Origin: Coptis chinensis
Lineage: Eukaryota > Streptophyta > Magnoliopsida > Ranunculales > Ranunculaceae
Length of the DNA stretch: 64,000 bases
Assembly: GCA_015680905.1 (NCBI GenBank)
Contig: CM027378.1
Location: 102,197,501-102,261,500 of the forward strand
Direction: 5' to 3'
Shown: one piece after another, positions 36,670-48,192 of the stretch
How positions within the stretch are numbered: the first letter of the stretch is position 1
Layout: each line of letters starts with the position of its first letter
Notes under the pieces: generated by a model
What the model was told of the DNA's origin: nothing
The model's database searches: none
What the model saw: the letters and a program-made list of their open reading frames with translations, nothing else
Program-made: the position numbers and the translations under genes

Positions 36670-38871
36670 TGGGGTGAAGGTGACTGTGTTAGGACAGTCA
36701 CCGTGAACCCTTGTGAAGCTTCTGCATACGGAGCATTTTCTTTGTTAGTGCTGACTGAACCACTTGACCAAGCCATATCTATCTTCTTTTCTACTGACCG
36801 AGCATAGTGTTCCCAGATACTTTCATCATCACTGTCTTCTGGAGGTGGGGCTGGACCAGAACCCTGACCTTGATATTGCTTTCTTCCAGCCCTATTATGC
36901 CTCATAGTTGAATCGTCTACAGCCAGAGGCATTGGCTGTGAGACCGTCTCATCTAAGTCATAGTCCACCCCTTCACCATTGTATGGGATCATTCTTGTCT
37001 CCCTACCACCATCTGTCTCAGTTGACTCACTAGATATTGAAATGATTTTTGCATTCCTTGGGATGAGGGTTCCTCCTTTGCCTTTCCTCCTCATTTCTTC
37101 TACATCAAGCTTAGCCTTTTTTGATCTGTTGACCACGTTCCTCACTCCTCTCCCTAGCAACTCCTTTTGCTTCTTTGATTTTACCCGTCATGTTTATACT
37201 CAGTTGAAGAAACTTTCTTTTGTTTTTTTGGTTTAGGTTGGGATGATAAACCCCTGGTTCTTGTGTATATGAGGTAGATCTACAAAAAGATCCGTTATAG
37301 TGTTTCCTAGCTAGTCTGGGGTTTCGTATTGCCAGCTACTTGTAAGCCTTACCATCTTTTCTAACCAGCCTGGTATGTTGAAATTGGGTGGTGTGGTCAA
37401 AAGAATCATTTCCCAGATCTTGAATTCTCCCATCTGCCCTAGATAGCCTTAGCTCAGTTTGGGTTTCCAAGACTCTCCTATAGATCTGATTAGGTGTTGG
37501 AGCAAGGTGGTTTATGTCTGGGGATTCCAGCTCTCCTAACCTAATCACTGAGGATGTGGGCTCTGAGACCCGATCCATCTCAAAGTCGATCAACCCCAAA
37601 TTGAATTCCACCCTGACCTTCCTGGGCTTGGGCCAGACATGAACTTCCTCCTCCAAAGCAAGAACCCGACAGCTCTGAGACCCGATCCATCTAAATGTCT
37701 GATCCATTATAAACTCCAGCCTAAATCTCCTGGGCTTGGGCCAGAACTAAACAGCCTCCTCCAGAACAAGATCTAGACCCCGATATCCAAACTATATCCA
37801 ATGTGGATGGGCTGAGCCCAAGTTGCTCTCTGTGCTGTGACCCATTGGGCTTAGGGATACCGAGCTTTTCACCCATCTCCATGTGCCCCTCTGTGCTTCT
37901 AGCCGTTGTGGAGACAGATGGCCCCCCAGATTGTATCTCAGTTGCAATGGTCACAACGGCTATATTCCTACTCAAACTTGGAGCCATGTTTGTTTTGTCC
38001 TTCTCTGGTCGTCCACGTGTCCCCGGTGATCTCCCATGACCTGAAAATCTTGCCAATTCCGGAGTTGGGATCTCATTATACCGAGGATGCCTTGGATGCC
38101 CAGAGATAGTCACAATATGTTTCTCTGTGCATGCTATCCCATGGAAGAACTTGTTTGCCTTCATCATGCTGGTGAAGTTGGGTTTCACATCCTTACCTGA
38201 CCCTCCACATTTGACCAGATCATATCGATGTTGGGCTCTCAGCCTGCAAGCATGGTGGTCATGCCCTATAATCCCACAGAAATAGCAGAAGAGTTCTAAC
38301 TTTTCATATTTAAACTTAATATGGCAAGATGTTCCTGTTTCAAGCATAACTGTTAAATCCTTAGTAAGTCTCTCCTTGATATCCAGCAAGACTCGGACCC
38401 TAGCCATTGGTTGGTTGAACTCAAGAGGACAAGATGTATCTTCCTCAGAGACTTCCCCAGTTCCTTTCCAATTATTCTGACATTCTCTTTATTTATACGC
38501 TCCCTTGGCAATCCCCATATCTGAACCCAGTAATTTACCTTGTCAAAATTGTATTAGTCCAAGCTTTGTAAGCTCACCCACTTCATGATAGACAAAATGT
38601 GTCCATGAATGATCCAGGGACCATTCTGGAGAACATGATTGATTCCCTCATGCTTCTCAAAGATAAGCTTGACGTGCTCTCTGGTAATGAGTTCCATAGT
38701 GATTTGCCCTCTTGTTTGCCATATTTGATGGAGTTCTGTACCCAAATCATCTAGGTTGATTGGATTGCCACCATACCACTTCCCTATCACCATGAGCTGC
38801 ACATTCCCATGGTCGTCTGTTTTAAGACTTTCTAATCTCACTTGTTTTTTTTGTGTAAACAAACTCTTCAT
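36666..38871 (-). pseudogene. LINE ORF1 (DUF4283-like domain and CCHC zinc knuckle)
   Basis: The N-terminal frame (38554-38871) has the WYGGNPINLDDL...GPWIIHGHILSIMKW pattern of the DUF4283 domain found in plant LINE ORF1. The next frame (37721-38407) has the zinc knuckle CYFCGIIGHDHHAC (C-x2-C-x4-H-x4-C). A third frame (36666-37160) holds a Pro/Ser-rich acidic tail. The product would be the nucleic-acid-binding chaperone of the retrotransposon. Three frames are needed, so it is broken. A short stretch at 37600-37740 is duplicated. Confidence 0.82.
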
Positions 38872-39173
38872 TTTCTACCAAAAATAGTTGAATTAAGCAA
38901 GATCGCTCCACCTTTGCATCCATGGTATGTCAAAATGGCCCTTAAACTAGATGATTCCCCCTCAGGCCTCACATTATTTGGGGGTGATGTGTGTAGGCAG
39001 ACCACAAAGTTTTTTTACTAAAGAATAGTTTGAATGATTGGTATGAAAATCACTTTAAAAAAACGGGTATGGAGGGAGACGAGATACCCAGTGAGAAATA
39101 GTTGAGAGAGAGATTAAGAGGGAAGAGTAAGAACAAGACTGCTATCGCCCGCAGGAGAGGCCATTTGAGAGTA

Positions 39174-39185
39174 TGGTTCGCCTAG
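39174..39185. repeat. Target-site duplication of the LINE (5' side)
   Basis: TGGTTCGCCTAG, identical to 30662-30673, marks the 5' border of the minus-strand LINE. Confidence 0.93.
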
Positions 39186-40175
39186 TGACTAGTGTAGTAG
39201 TTCAGTTCATGGTAATAAAAATTCATTTCCTATTCCACGAAAAATTAGTACAGTGCGTTGGGCCTAACTTGGCCTTTTTTACACCGCCCACGTCTGGCGC
39301 ACCTGTCTGCTTCTAATTTTATTGTTGTCCATCTTAATCATTTTGAATATTTTCACCATTTTAACAAGAAGCATGACATTGTGCTTTGCTCACAGCCTCA
39401 CAATGTAAGATTGTATAAAATCGATGAAATGGTGTCTGATTTCAATCGTTCTGAAGTGAACGGGATTGAAAGGTACTTAAAATTGCCAAGTCTAAGTATA
39501 ATTAAACATAAAGTTTTATGGGGTGGACTCGATCAATACAAAATCATATCTAAAGTGGTTAAACATGAATTCCCCACGTTATCATTCCACTGACTTGTAA
39601 GGCTAATGCGACAAGTTCATAAATATCACATTTCAAGTTTCAACATTTTCATAGTGAAATCATTTCCTGCACGAAAACAACAGATTTGCTAAATAAGATT
39701 CAATAATTTTAGTAGTGCTTGTAGAGGATAAACTTCCAGGTGACAATGAAAAATATTATATAAGGACCATCAAATCAAGCAAGTCTATGACCACAACCCT
39801 TCAATTTGGGTCGATAATGCTAGTCTCCCGAAACCATGGGATTATTTTAAACCCAATAGGATGCAATCGTGCCCTATAATTAACATGCTAGATTGCTAGG
39901 TGGCAGCACAAAATTCAAATAAAGAGCATAAAGTCCTTAGTTCCCAGTAAAACAAAAACTAAGTGGTCTCAATTTTCAGGCAAGTCAGCTTCACCATACA
40001 GATTGTAAGCTATCCTGATGGACGCCAAGACACCAACAATTACAGGATGAAAGTGAGATCCAGCGCTTCAAAATAGTTAATTTTTGTACCTAAACCTACC
40101 AAATCAGACCATAACTGATATCAGACTTGCTGGGTCGCTTGTACTAAAAGCGTTTTTAGAAGAAGTCCTCCTTTA
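39186..40175. other. Spacer upstream of the small membrane-protein gene
   Basis: A TATATAAGG box at about 39756 could serve the gene at 40176, giving a long leader. No other feature is recognised. Confidence 0.35.
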
Positions 40176-40568
40176 ATGGCCTATGGAAGCAGAACTCAAA
40201 GCTCATCTATCTTTGATGTGTTTAGTCTAAATCCTCTTCCATATCCAGTTATTCTAATTTTAGCTCTAATCTTCATATTCCTTGGCACATCTTATTACTT
40301 CAATTATGAGTCTGTTGTTGAAGCTACAGAAGAGAATTTCAGTTTGGTACTTAAAGTTACTCCAGTTGTCTTGCTGATCTTGGTGCGTTGGTTGTCTTCT
40401 ATGGATAGCCCAGGTTGGTTATTTGCCCGATCACCATATGATCGTCAAAGAGCCACTCATCATCATCCACCTGAAGGTACTTCTCCTTGGGGTGTGATGC
40501 TGTTGATTATTGTTTTGTTAGTCATGGTGTCATACCAGTCTTCTTTCCTTGATAGCTGGTTTGCTTGA
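40176..40568 (+). CDS. Small plant membrane protein with three hydrophobic segments
   Basis: An intronless 130-residue frame. Three hydrophobic segments are seen: about 24-43 (PVILILALIFIFLGTSYYF), about 57-75 (LVLKVTPVVLLILVRWL) and about 105-122 (WGVMLLIIVLLVMVSYQ). The linker before the third segment is rich in His, Pro and Arg and is followed by the signature SPWGV and SYQSSF-x-x-x-WF. The last part matches a gene 2.4 kb away on the opposite strand, so the two are paralogues. The family occurs in plant genomes as transmembrane proteins without known function. I do not assign a role. Confidence 0.75.
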   Translation: MAYGSRTQSSSIFDVFSLNPLPYPVILILALIFIFLGTSYYFNYESVVEATEENFSLVLKVTPVVLLILVRWLSSMDSPGWLFARSPYDRQRATHHHPPEGTSPWGVMLLIIVLLVMVSYQSSFLDSWFA

Positions 40569-41284
40569 AGGACTAGTATGTTGTTTCTTGATTATACTAG
40601 AAAGGTAAAAAGTATATGTGTTTCAATTGTGGTTTGAAATTTTTGTTGTATGCATTTCTTAAAATAATCATGTATGTATGAGAAGTGTAATTAACAGAGG
40701 TGCTTGTAATAGAAATAGTTTAACGTGAAGGTTTGGCTTGATCTATCTAGTTCATCATTACTAATATATTGTTTAGTCCAACTAAGTTCATTTGATGAGT
40801 TGATCCACAGCCGAATGGTTGTTAGTTAAAGATAGTTTACCACCATAGTAGTACTAACTTTTACATGTTTCAATGTCATATTTCAACTCAGGGTAGCCTC
40901 TGTTCAGTCCGAGCTGAAAAACTAACGTTAAGGCTTACAACTATACTGTGCAAGTTTCACAGATGAATTGGCACATATATAAATTTAGGGAAAATTGATA
41001 CATAGACATTTAAAACAAAATTATTTCTCATAATCTTTATCTTGACAAAAGTGCTGATTGAACTGTATTTGTTTTCCTCTTTTTAACCTAAAAATATTCC
41101 TCGTGTGTTTTAAGAAACTAATAACTACTGTTCTCTTTTCTTTCTCGAGCTCCCTGAATTGTAGGAATAAATTATAGGAAACACAATGTATTAGAGACGG
41201 CACAATCGGATCAATCATGGCAGCACACTTTCTGAAATAGAGTGTGTCTAGGCGAAAACCCAAGTAAATAATGGTGAGCACGAG

Positions 41285-41779
41285 GAAGAAGTTTCAAGAA
41301 GCACTCAAAAGATGTATGGGACTATGGGAGGACTCCCCGAAGATATTTAGTAAACTAGACGGCAAGTGCTTGCTTGAAACACGCTTATTCTGTTTGTCGA
41401 TGGTGGCTATCAATTTCTAGGCTTAAATTGTTTTGGAAAGGACATGGAATTCTGGAATTGGCAAGATTAAAACCAGTAGGTACTGGTGAAAGCTCTGAAT
41501 TGCTGAAGTTGTTGAAGATTATAACTAGATGATTTGGAAGACAAGTTTGAATCTGTCACACATATTGATTATCCTGAATATCTTTATCCTTCGGACGAAC
41601 AGCACAACAATAGGATTCTCAAAGGCAGTCCAGTCCTGGAGGGAGTTGAAATCGTTGGCCATAGGACCAATAAAATCTTCGGATTACATCCATGTATCAA
41701 GGAGATAGGTATAAATTGCAAGTATATGGAAAAACTCAATATAAGCACCGGATATGGAGACAAACTTATGTGGGAGTAA
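41285..41779 (+). pseudogene. F-box/LRR protein pseudogene
   Basis: Read across frame changes, the plus strand gives LWEDSP...IFSKLDGKCLLET, then CRWWLSISRLKLFWKGHG, then LELARLKPVGTGESSELLKLLKII. This order fits an F-box domain (L-W-E-D-L-P...F-x-x-L, C-R-x-W) followed by the linker typical of plant F-box/LRR proteins such as the FBW2/SKIP19-like group. The frame at 41534-41779 continues with CIKEIGINCKYMEKLNIS, an LRR-like piece. Stops at about 41418 and 41528 and shifts between frames show it is dead. It lies between the two small membrane-protein paralogues. Confidence 0.6.
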
Positions 41780-42103
41780 TACATTTGTAGTTAGGGAGTA
41801 TATCTCACTAGTAATACGGAATAATTTGCACAAATTGAAGGCTTTAACCTTGGACGTTTGTGTTCTGCACCCGTTGCTGGTTTAATGAACGAAATCTCAT
41901 GAAGTGCACAAACCGAACGGCAGGGGGCAAAAATATTTGACTGCCGCAATGCATGTCAGTCTGCAAAAAACTTCCTTGTTACTTGAACTTTGATAGGATT
42001 ATGGTGGTCAGGAAGAATCACTCAATAAGATCAATGGGCTTGATTGTATATCTACTTATTTTCATTATGAAAGGGGCCTTTCCAGAATTTCTTTTGGGCT
42101 AGG

Positions 42104-42240
42104 GTCGTATTACCCCTATTAGATGAGCCAATTAAAACACGGATTCTTGATTTTTTTTTTTTTTTAGGGAGACCCCTAATTTCCCATCTAATAGGAAGAA
42201 ATCCTAATTGGCTCATCGGGTGGGGGTGGGGTAATACTCG
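42104..42240. mobile_element. Short palindromic MITE
   Basis: About 137 bp with inverted ends: GTATTACCCC...GATGAGCCAATTA at the left and the complement of TAATTGGCTCATC...GGGGTAATAC at the right. The target duplication is not clear. A copy of the same family is at 6440-6545. Confidence 0.65.
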
Positions 42241-43003
42241 TTAACTCATTTTTTTTTCATCCTTTGGCTATAGCTACAGATTGCTTTCAAATAATTAACG
42301 TTGCAAAGCAAGCGGGTGAAGGAACATTATAGTATTATACAGATCAACGCAGTAATGAAGGTTGTCGTCCAAGAATGTGCAAACCCAAATATTTTCGAAA
42401 TCCCCGTATTATCCTAAGAACATAAGATATATAAACTTTGCAGAATAACCTTTGCAGCTAGAATAAGTTGGGGATATCATCATTATGTTGTCTGGATAAC
42501 TTGAATTCGTATTACATCGTATATAATCATGTGTTTTTTCATGCCTACCTACCATAGTTTCACCTTTGTTTTATGTGTTTATTGCGGGGACATTTTATGA
42601 GACACAAAAAAGTGAAAAACTACCTCTGGCTCTATAATCACAAGTCACAATAGCATCAACAGACTGACCGAACACTAAATATTTTTATTATAAAACATTA
42701 CAGTGATTGGATGGTGAACAAGCAAGAGCACAAGTAGGCTAAGAAACATCTCATTTGGCAATTAATAGAAAACTATTGTATAAGTATTATTGTACCCGTG
42801 TGATGAGTGATGACTGCTATGTATTGATGTAGACCTTATTGCATATAAGCAAAGCACAACTATACAAGTTTGATATTAATAGAACCTGCAAAAAACAAAA
42901 GCACATTTGTACACTGTTCTACAGACTTGTCTACCATTAATTTCCATGCATGAGTAGGGTTTATATATACTACTCTAGTTCATGTCATACCAGAGTTGGA
43001 TAA
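42241..43003. other. Spacer between convergent genes
   Basis: Likely holds the 3' untranslated region of the minus-strand gene at 43004-43408; no other feature is recognised. Confidence 0.4.
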
Positions 43004-43408
43004 TTAATATGACCTCCAAAGGGGTTTAAACCACCGTGAATGAAAGGATGATTGGTAAGAGATCATGACCAAAAGCAGCACCAGCAAAATGGCGACACCC
43101 CAGGGCGAACACCCATCTTGATGGCTTGAATCACCTTGGTCTAGACGTAGGAGCCTCCAATTGTCAGACAAACATCTCACAATTAAGACCACTATAACTG
43201 GTAGTAGTAGCAGGAAAATATGGAAGTTGTTTTCTGTCTTCTCCATCTCAGTCCTGTAATCCATGTACTTGGGAAGCCACATGAATAATATAACGATAGC
43301 AAACACGGTGACAAGGGGTAGTGGTAGTAGAGAAAGGGATGTAAGTGTTTGAGATGTCCAGCTTTGTTTCCATTCTGGACCTCTTCTGTCTCTCAAGAAC
43401 CATCCCAT
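43004..43408 (-). CDS. Small plant membrane protein, paralogue of the 40176 gene
   Basis: An intronless 134-residue frame. Hydrophobic segments lie at about 24-46 (LTSLSLLPLPLVTVFAIVIL), 63-80 (FHIFLLLLPVIVVLIVR) and 104-121 (WGVAILLVLLLVMISYQ). Shared with the plus-strand neighbour are E(K/E)TE(N/E)NF, the LPV/TPV...ILVR segment, CSPWGV and LLLVMISYQSSF. The two genes are convergent and divergent in their first 60 residues. A TATATAAA box (43441-43448, read on the minus strand) lies only 33-40 bases before this ATG, implying a very short leader, or a true start further downstream. Function unknown. Confidence 0.75.
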   Translation of the reverse strand: MGWFLRDRRGPEWKQSWTSQTLTSLSLLPLPLVTVFAIVILFMWLPKYMDYRTEMEKTENNFHIFLLLLPVIVVLIVRCLSDNWRLLRLDQGDSSHQDGCSPWGVAILLVLLLVMISYQSSFHSRWFKPLWRSY

Positions 43409-43440
43409 GTCTGTGTGTGAACTTGTTAGTACAAGAATGG

Positions 43441-43449
43441 TTTATATAT
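43441..43449 (-). promoter_or_regulatory. TATA box of the minus-strand membrane-protein gene
   Basis: On the minus strand CATATATAAACC is a strong plant TATA element. Its closeness to the ATG leaves room for only a few bases of leader. Confidence 0.5.
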
Positions 43450-43559
43450 GCACCAAAGAATTGAAGTGATATTTGTGAATTGAATTGATATGGTCCGAAA
43501 GTCTATATCTGAGCATGGTTGCTATCCTAGGCCACCGCCAAGCCTTTTTTTTTTGGACT

Positions 43560-43865
43560 TATGTGGCGATCGACATATCCACTTAAAAGAGGTCTAAGGT
43601 GGCAAATGGTATTCCAATAAGTCTTCAGTTTAAATCTTCTAATCCTGGAGTTATGCAGTGTAATAAGGTGCCCAATCAGTCGATCACTATCTTTTTCTCA
43701 ACTTGAAAACAAAGATCGACATGCCCACTTAAAAGAGGTGCAAAATGCAAATGGTATTCCAAATCACCAATAAGTCTTGAGTTTAAATCTTCTACTCCTG
43801 GCGTTATGTAATGTAATAATGCCCAATGACGATCTATTTCGCAACTTGAGAACAAAGAACTAGCT
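43560..43865. repeat. Two-copy tandem repeat of about 150 bp
   Basis: GATCGACAT(A/G)(T/C)CCACTTAAAAGAGGT begins each copy (43568 and 43712). Both continue through AATGGTATTCCAA, AGTTTAAATCTTCTA and TCCTGG(A/C)GTTATG to CAACTTGA(A/G)AACAAAGA. Copies differ by small indels. It lies upstream of the minus-strand membrane-protein gene. Confidence 0.85.
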
Positions 43866-44483
43866 ACCACTTATGTTGGGACTGGTTAATCATATGAAAC
43901 TGTAGATTGCTCCAGGCGAAGTGGCTCCAACCTGCCTAGCATAAGGTGCTGCATTTATAACATCAATCGGGCTCGAATCTCAAATTATATTCTAGACATT
44001 TTGGCTGATAACAGAAGCTCATCCATATTTCATTATTTCAAATGCATTTTCCATGAATTCAGCATGATTTTACCATGATAATATTAACAAGGTGATAGCC
44101 ATGTCATCTATTTATTTTTCAAAATTTCAACAAGATTATCTCATCAGAATTTTACATTTTATTGTCACTTTCTGATACATATGCTGGGCGGGCTACTTGC
44201 CACTTAATAATGAAGCACTGCACCCGGGTGAATAGCTTAAGAAAGAAAAAGAAAAAAGAGGTATGGTCCAGTTTTAAGCCCACAAAGTGTTATAACGGAC
44301 TGCAATGTTATCGGCCCAGATCTAAATTTTCCAAGGCCCACATTCCCGAAACGTAAACGTTGTCCTTAGGGTTTCCGATACGAAACACCCGAAACATAAA
44401 CTAAAAAAACCGACACTTGCCACTGTTCTAAAGAGAAATAGATAAAAAAAAATTCACATTTTTTCCCACATTTTCAAGTTGAA

Positions 44484-47400
44484 ATGTCTTGTGTGGAAAA
44501 AAACGCATTGAATGAAGAGAAAGTCGAAGGAAAAGATGGTAATGCAGAAGCTGGTGATAAGGTAAACGAAGAAGAAACCAAAGTGGAAGACAGTGAAGAT
44601 GATGACAAACCCATTGGTAAAAGGATTATAAAGAAGGAACATCCCAAGGTACATTTAAAAAAAAAAAAATTATAACTTTTTGTTTTTTGGGAGTAATGGT
44701 TATGGTTTTCTTTTTAGATGGTAGAAGCTAAAGAGGTTGATAGTGAAAGGAATTTAAAGAAAGAAGAAGACCAAGTTGAAGATAGTGAGGATGATGACAT
44801 GCCCATTGGAAGAAAGATTGTAAAGAAGGAACCACCCAAGGTATTTTTTTTTTATTATAAAGAATGTTGGTTTGGTTTTTTGTTCTTATTTTTTCTAATT
44901 AGAGTAATGGGCATTGTTGTGTTTGTTTTGGAATAAAGGAGAAGGTAAAGAAGGTAGAATCTAAAAATGAAGATAGCAAAGAAGACGAAAAACCTATTGC
45001 TAAAAGGAATGTAAAGAAGGATGACAAGGTGTTTTTTTTCCCCTCTCTCTCTATCTAGTTTTCGATTGGCCTAGTTGGTTTATGTTCTTATTTCACTTAT
45101 TGGGCGATGGCCATGCTTTTCTTTTGGTGTTTGTGGGTTTTAGGGATTGAAGGGGAAGGTAAAGAAGGTAGAATCCGGTAGTGATGAAGACGATAAACCT
45201 ATTGCTAAAAGGAACTTAAAGAAGGATGATAAGGTTGTTTTTTCCTGTAATTTTCAATTTTGTTATGTCGGTTTATGCTCTTATTTCGCTTATGTAAGTA
45301 ATGGGGGTGTTTTGTTTTTTTGTGTTTGTAACTGAAGGGGAAGATTAAGAAGGTTGAACCTATAGCCAAAAAGAGCACAATGAAGGATGAAAAGGTGATC
45401 CTCTAATTTTATTTTATTTTTTATAGAGGAATTGTTGTAATGCTTTTATTCCCTTATTAAGTAATGTGGTATATTCTGTTTTCCTATTTGATTTTAAAGG
45501 AGGTGATACAGAAGATAAAGAAGGTAGTGGAAAAGAAGAAGGCCGTCACAGTGGAAGTGACGACAAAGAAGAGGGAGAGGAAGGTGTTTGATCTGCCTGG
45601 TCAGAAACGTGAACCACCTGAGGAAGTAATGATTTGTTTTTTCCAGTTTAAAATTTTGTTCACTTTTGTTTTGTTTTGGGGACATTGAAATATATCTTTC
45701 TTGTATTTTGGATTTGCAGAGAGACCCATTAAGGATCTTTTATGAAAGTCTGTATGAGCAGATACCTGATAGCGATATGGCGGCATTCTGGTGAGTTAAT
45801 ATTTGGATATTGTAACATATATCATGCATATTCTTCTACTTTTTCTTCTAGATATCTCAGGTAGATGCCCTCTAGGCCACTGACTTTGAACCAAAAATGT
45901 TGATTGGAGTAATGAGCATATTGTTTTCTAGTTAATTAGCATATTTTAGTCCCAACGAAAAGAGAGGGTAATATGCAAGAGAGAGGAAGCCAGCCTAATG
46001 AGTGAGCTCCCAAATTATGGTCATAACAGACAATCACAATGTTCTACGGTGTCTTCCAATTAAAACACCTGCTTCTTCAAATTAATGTGGACAACTGGAC
46101 TGCATCCTTAAAAGATACATATAAATTCCCTTTTGAAGAAAGTTGTAACAGTCATAGCATTCCTTCAATAACCATGTTGCTGACTTCAAGGCCTTACACG
46201 TCATGTACCAAGGAGCTCAATGTCACATCTGTTCCTTTGGACCTCTTTGTCCCAACAATGATATTCTTGTTTTCTGGCTCCTTCAGAAAAAACCCTGCAA
46301 GGCCCATATTGATTTTGCTGCATAAATATGCAGCGGCAATGTAGCTTATGGCATCCAAGAGCCCTGGCAGTTACCCATCAGGAGTGTCCCTAGTCCCTAC
46401 TTCATGATGATAAGGAGTGAGATCTTCCTGTTCCTAATTGAAACTGAGCACAATGAAGGTATCTTATACTTATAGAGAAAGGCCTTTTGCTCAATCTTTT
46501 TTTATCCCCTTTTGTTGGGAGATTCCACATCTTATATCAGCCAAACCTGGGAAAAGCCAATAAACTAGGCCTTGGTAGAGTCCGAAGTGTCAATTTATAC
46601 TCTTACACTAGTGTCAGATAAATCAACAGATGCTGCTATAGATGAATTCAGGTTAGTTTGTTTTAACCCTTAGAAGAAATGAAGGAAGAGGAAGAAAAGA
46701 AAAAAAAAACAAGGAGATGGATGAGAAAAATCTTAGAAGAAGAAAGTCCAAGAAGAGCAATATCATTCTTGTGGTCTATATCATGGGCGTGTAGACAATT
46801 GACATACAGTTATGATTAGGTGATCTTGAGAACAAAATAAATCACATAGTGGATATTAATAGGAGTTTGTATTAGTTAATCTGAACACAGAATATTACAC
46901 AGTTTTGTCCATGTATGCCAATTGCTGTTCGAGATGTCGTGTCTGACACTGATACACTTGGGGAAAGGCGAAATTTATATGTGTACTAGTGCTAACAGAT
47001 CATTATTCGACTTGGGATCATTCATAATCAAGTCTAATTTGATGTTATTGTTGTATAGTAGATATTGGATAAACAAGTTCTGGAGCCCTTGATCAGCATT
47101 AATATGAGACTTTCTTATCGACTTCTTTGAGTCCATGTTCAGGCCCCGAAAATTTCAGAGTGCAACTAGGATTTTGTTACTGCACAAATTGTTGAATGTG
47201 ATCCTGACTGGTGATTGAAAATCAATGGTTTTCATTTATGGTATTTTTATCTGTTTATATGGCAGCTTGTATTACTCCAAAACGTTAAGCTTTTGGAGAA
47301 GACATTAAAATTTACAGTTAAAAGAGTTACAAGTTTAGCAAGGGGCAATCACACTGCGAAAAAGACCCTTGGGGTTGGCAGTTGGCACTTTCCCAATAAA

Positions 47401-48192
47401 TCTGACACCCCTACTGGACTAAGTCTTTAACCCACTAACTAAGTAACTAGAGCCAAAATTTTGCATATTCCTCATGTTTGAGTTTAAACCGTAAGGCACA
47501 ACCTGACACTTCTAGCTTTTATCAATACCCTGCAGAACACAGTGAATTTCTTTTCTAGTGGGATTACAATGGTAGTTGCAGCCATCGGATAAAGAGCGAG
47601 TCATAGTGTCATGGTTCTGACCTTGATGTTAAATGTCTATATATGCTTCATTACTTTCTGGTTACATCTTATGAAAATATAACTGAGCGATGAACAGATA
47701 TTGAGGGTATGAATCTGGGCATTGCCAATTCTCTGTTTGATGTACGCCATATTGTATTTAATTATGAAAAAAATCTTACTCCAATCTCACTATGATCACA
47801 GGATGATGGAGAGTGGGTTACTGCCCATGAATGTGGCAAAGAAGGTTTACGATAAAAAACAGAAGAAGAACCAGCAGAAGTTCAACTCGCCTATCAAAGC
47901 AGTTACTTCAGTCAAGAGAACCACTACCCAGTCTGTGATTGTTAAGAAAACCACCTCCTCTGCTTCCTCAGATAAAAAGAAGCCGGAATCCAAAACCGTG
48001 TCAAAGCAATCGAAGAAGCAAAAAGTTGAAGATAGTCAGTCAGAAGATGATGATGCTTTTGTACCTTCGGCTAAGAAGAACTCTGAATCCAAAACTGTGT
48101 CGAAGCAATCAAAAAAGCGAAAGGCTGCAGATAGTGAGTCAGACGATGATGATGATTTTGTTCCTTCAGCTAAGAAGAAAATGAAGAAATAG
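44484..48192 (+). CDS. Lysine/glutamate-rich nuclear protein with repeated exons
   Basis: Eight exons splice in frame to 370 residues: 44484-44648, 44718-44840, 44939-45028, 45144-45233, 45338-45394, 45500-45625, 45720-45790 and 47802-48192. Exons 1-5 each carry a version of one unit: acidic S-E-D-D-D/E-K/M, PI(G/A)(K/R)(R/K), then a basic KK(E/D) end. The conserved core spans exons 6-8: FDLPGQKREPPEERDPLRIFYESLYEQIP...MAAFWMMESGLLP, with the Trp codon split by intron 7. The C-terminus repeats ES(K)TVSKQSKK(Q/R)K followed by D/S-rich acid and FVPSAKK, giving several nuclear-localisation-like basic clusters. The core is known from plant proteins annotated as nuclear or DNA-ligase-like by low-complexity similarity; no enzyme domain is present. 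Intron 7 is 2.0 kb. Function unknown; a chromatin or nucleolar role is only a guess. Confidence 0.85.

Larger units (their letters stand above)
30674..39173 (-). mobile_element. L1-type LINE retrotransposon, essentially full length, decayed
   Basis: The element lies on the minus strand. Its 3' A-tail is the 17 T at 30674-30690 and its 5' end is at 39173; both are bordered by the same 12-bp target duplication. Reading 39173 downward, the order is ORF1 with a DUF4283-like domain and CCHC zinc knuckle, an apurinic-type endonuclease, reverse transcriptase, a zinc-binding region (zf-RVT) and an RNase H-like domain. This is the layout of plant L1 elements with an added RNase H. The span is 8.5 kb, but about 1.49 kb is an internal tandem duplication and 0.35 kb is an inserted MITE, so the original was about 6.7 kb. 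Frameshifts and stops show it is dead. Confidence 0.95.

Noticed and set aside
46039..46344. 101-codon frame in intron 7 of the nuclear-protein gene
   Set aside because: No family match, no splice support, and it lies within an intron whose flanking exons join cleanly.
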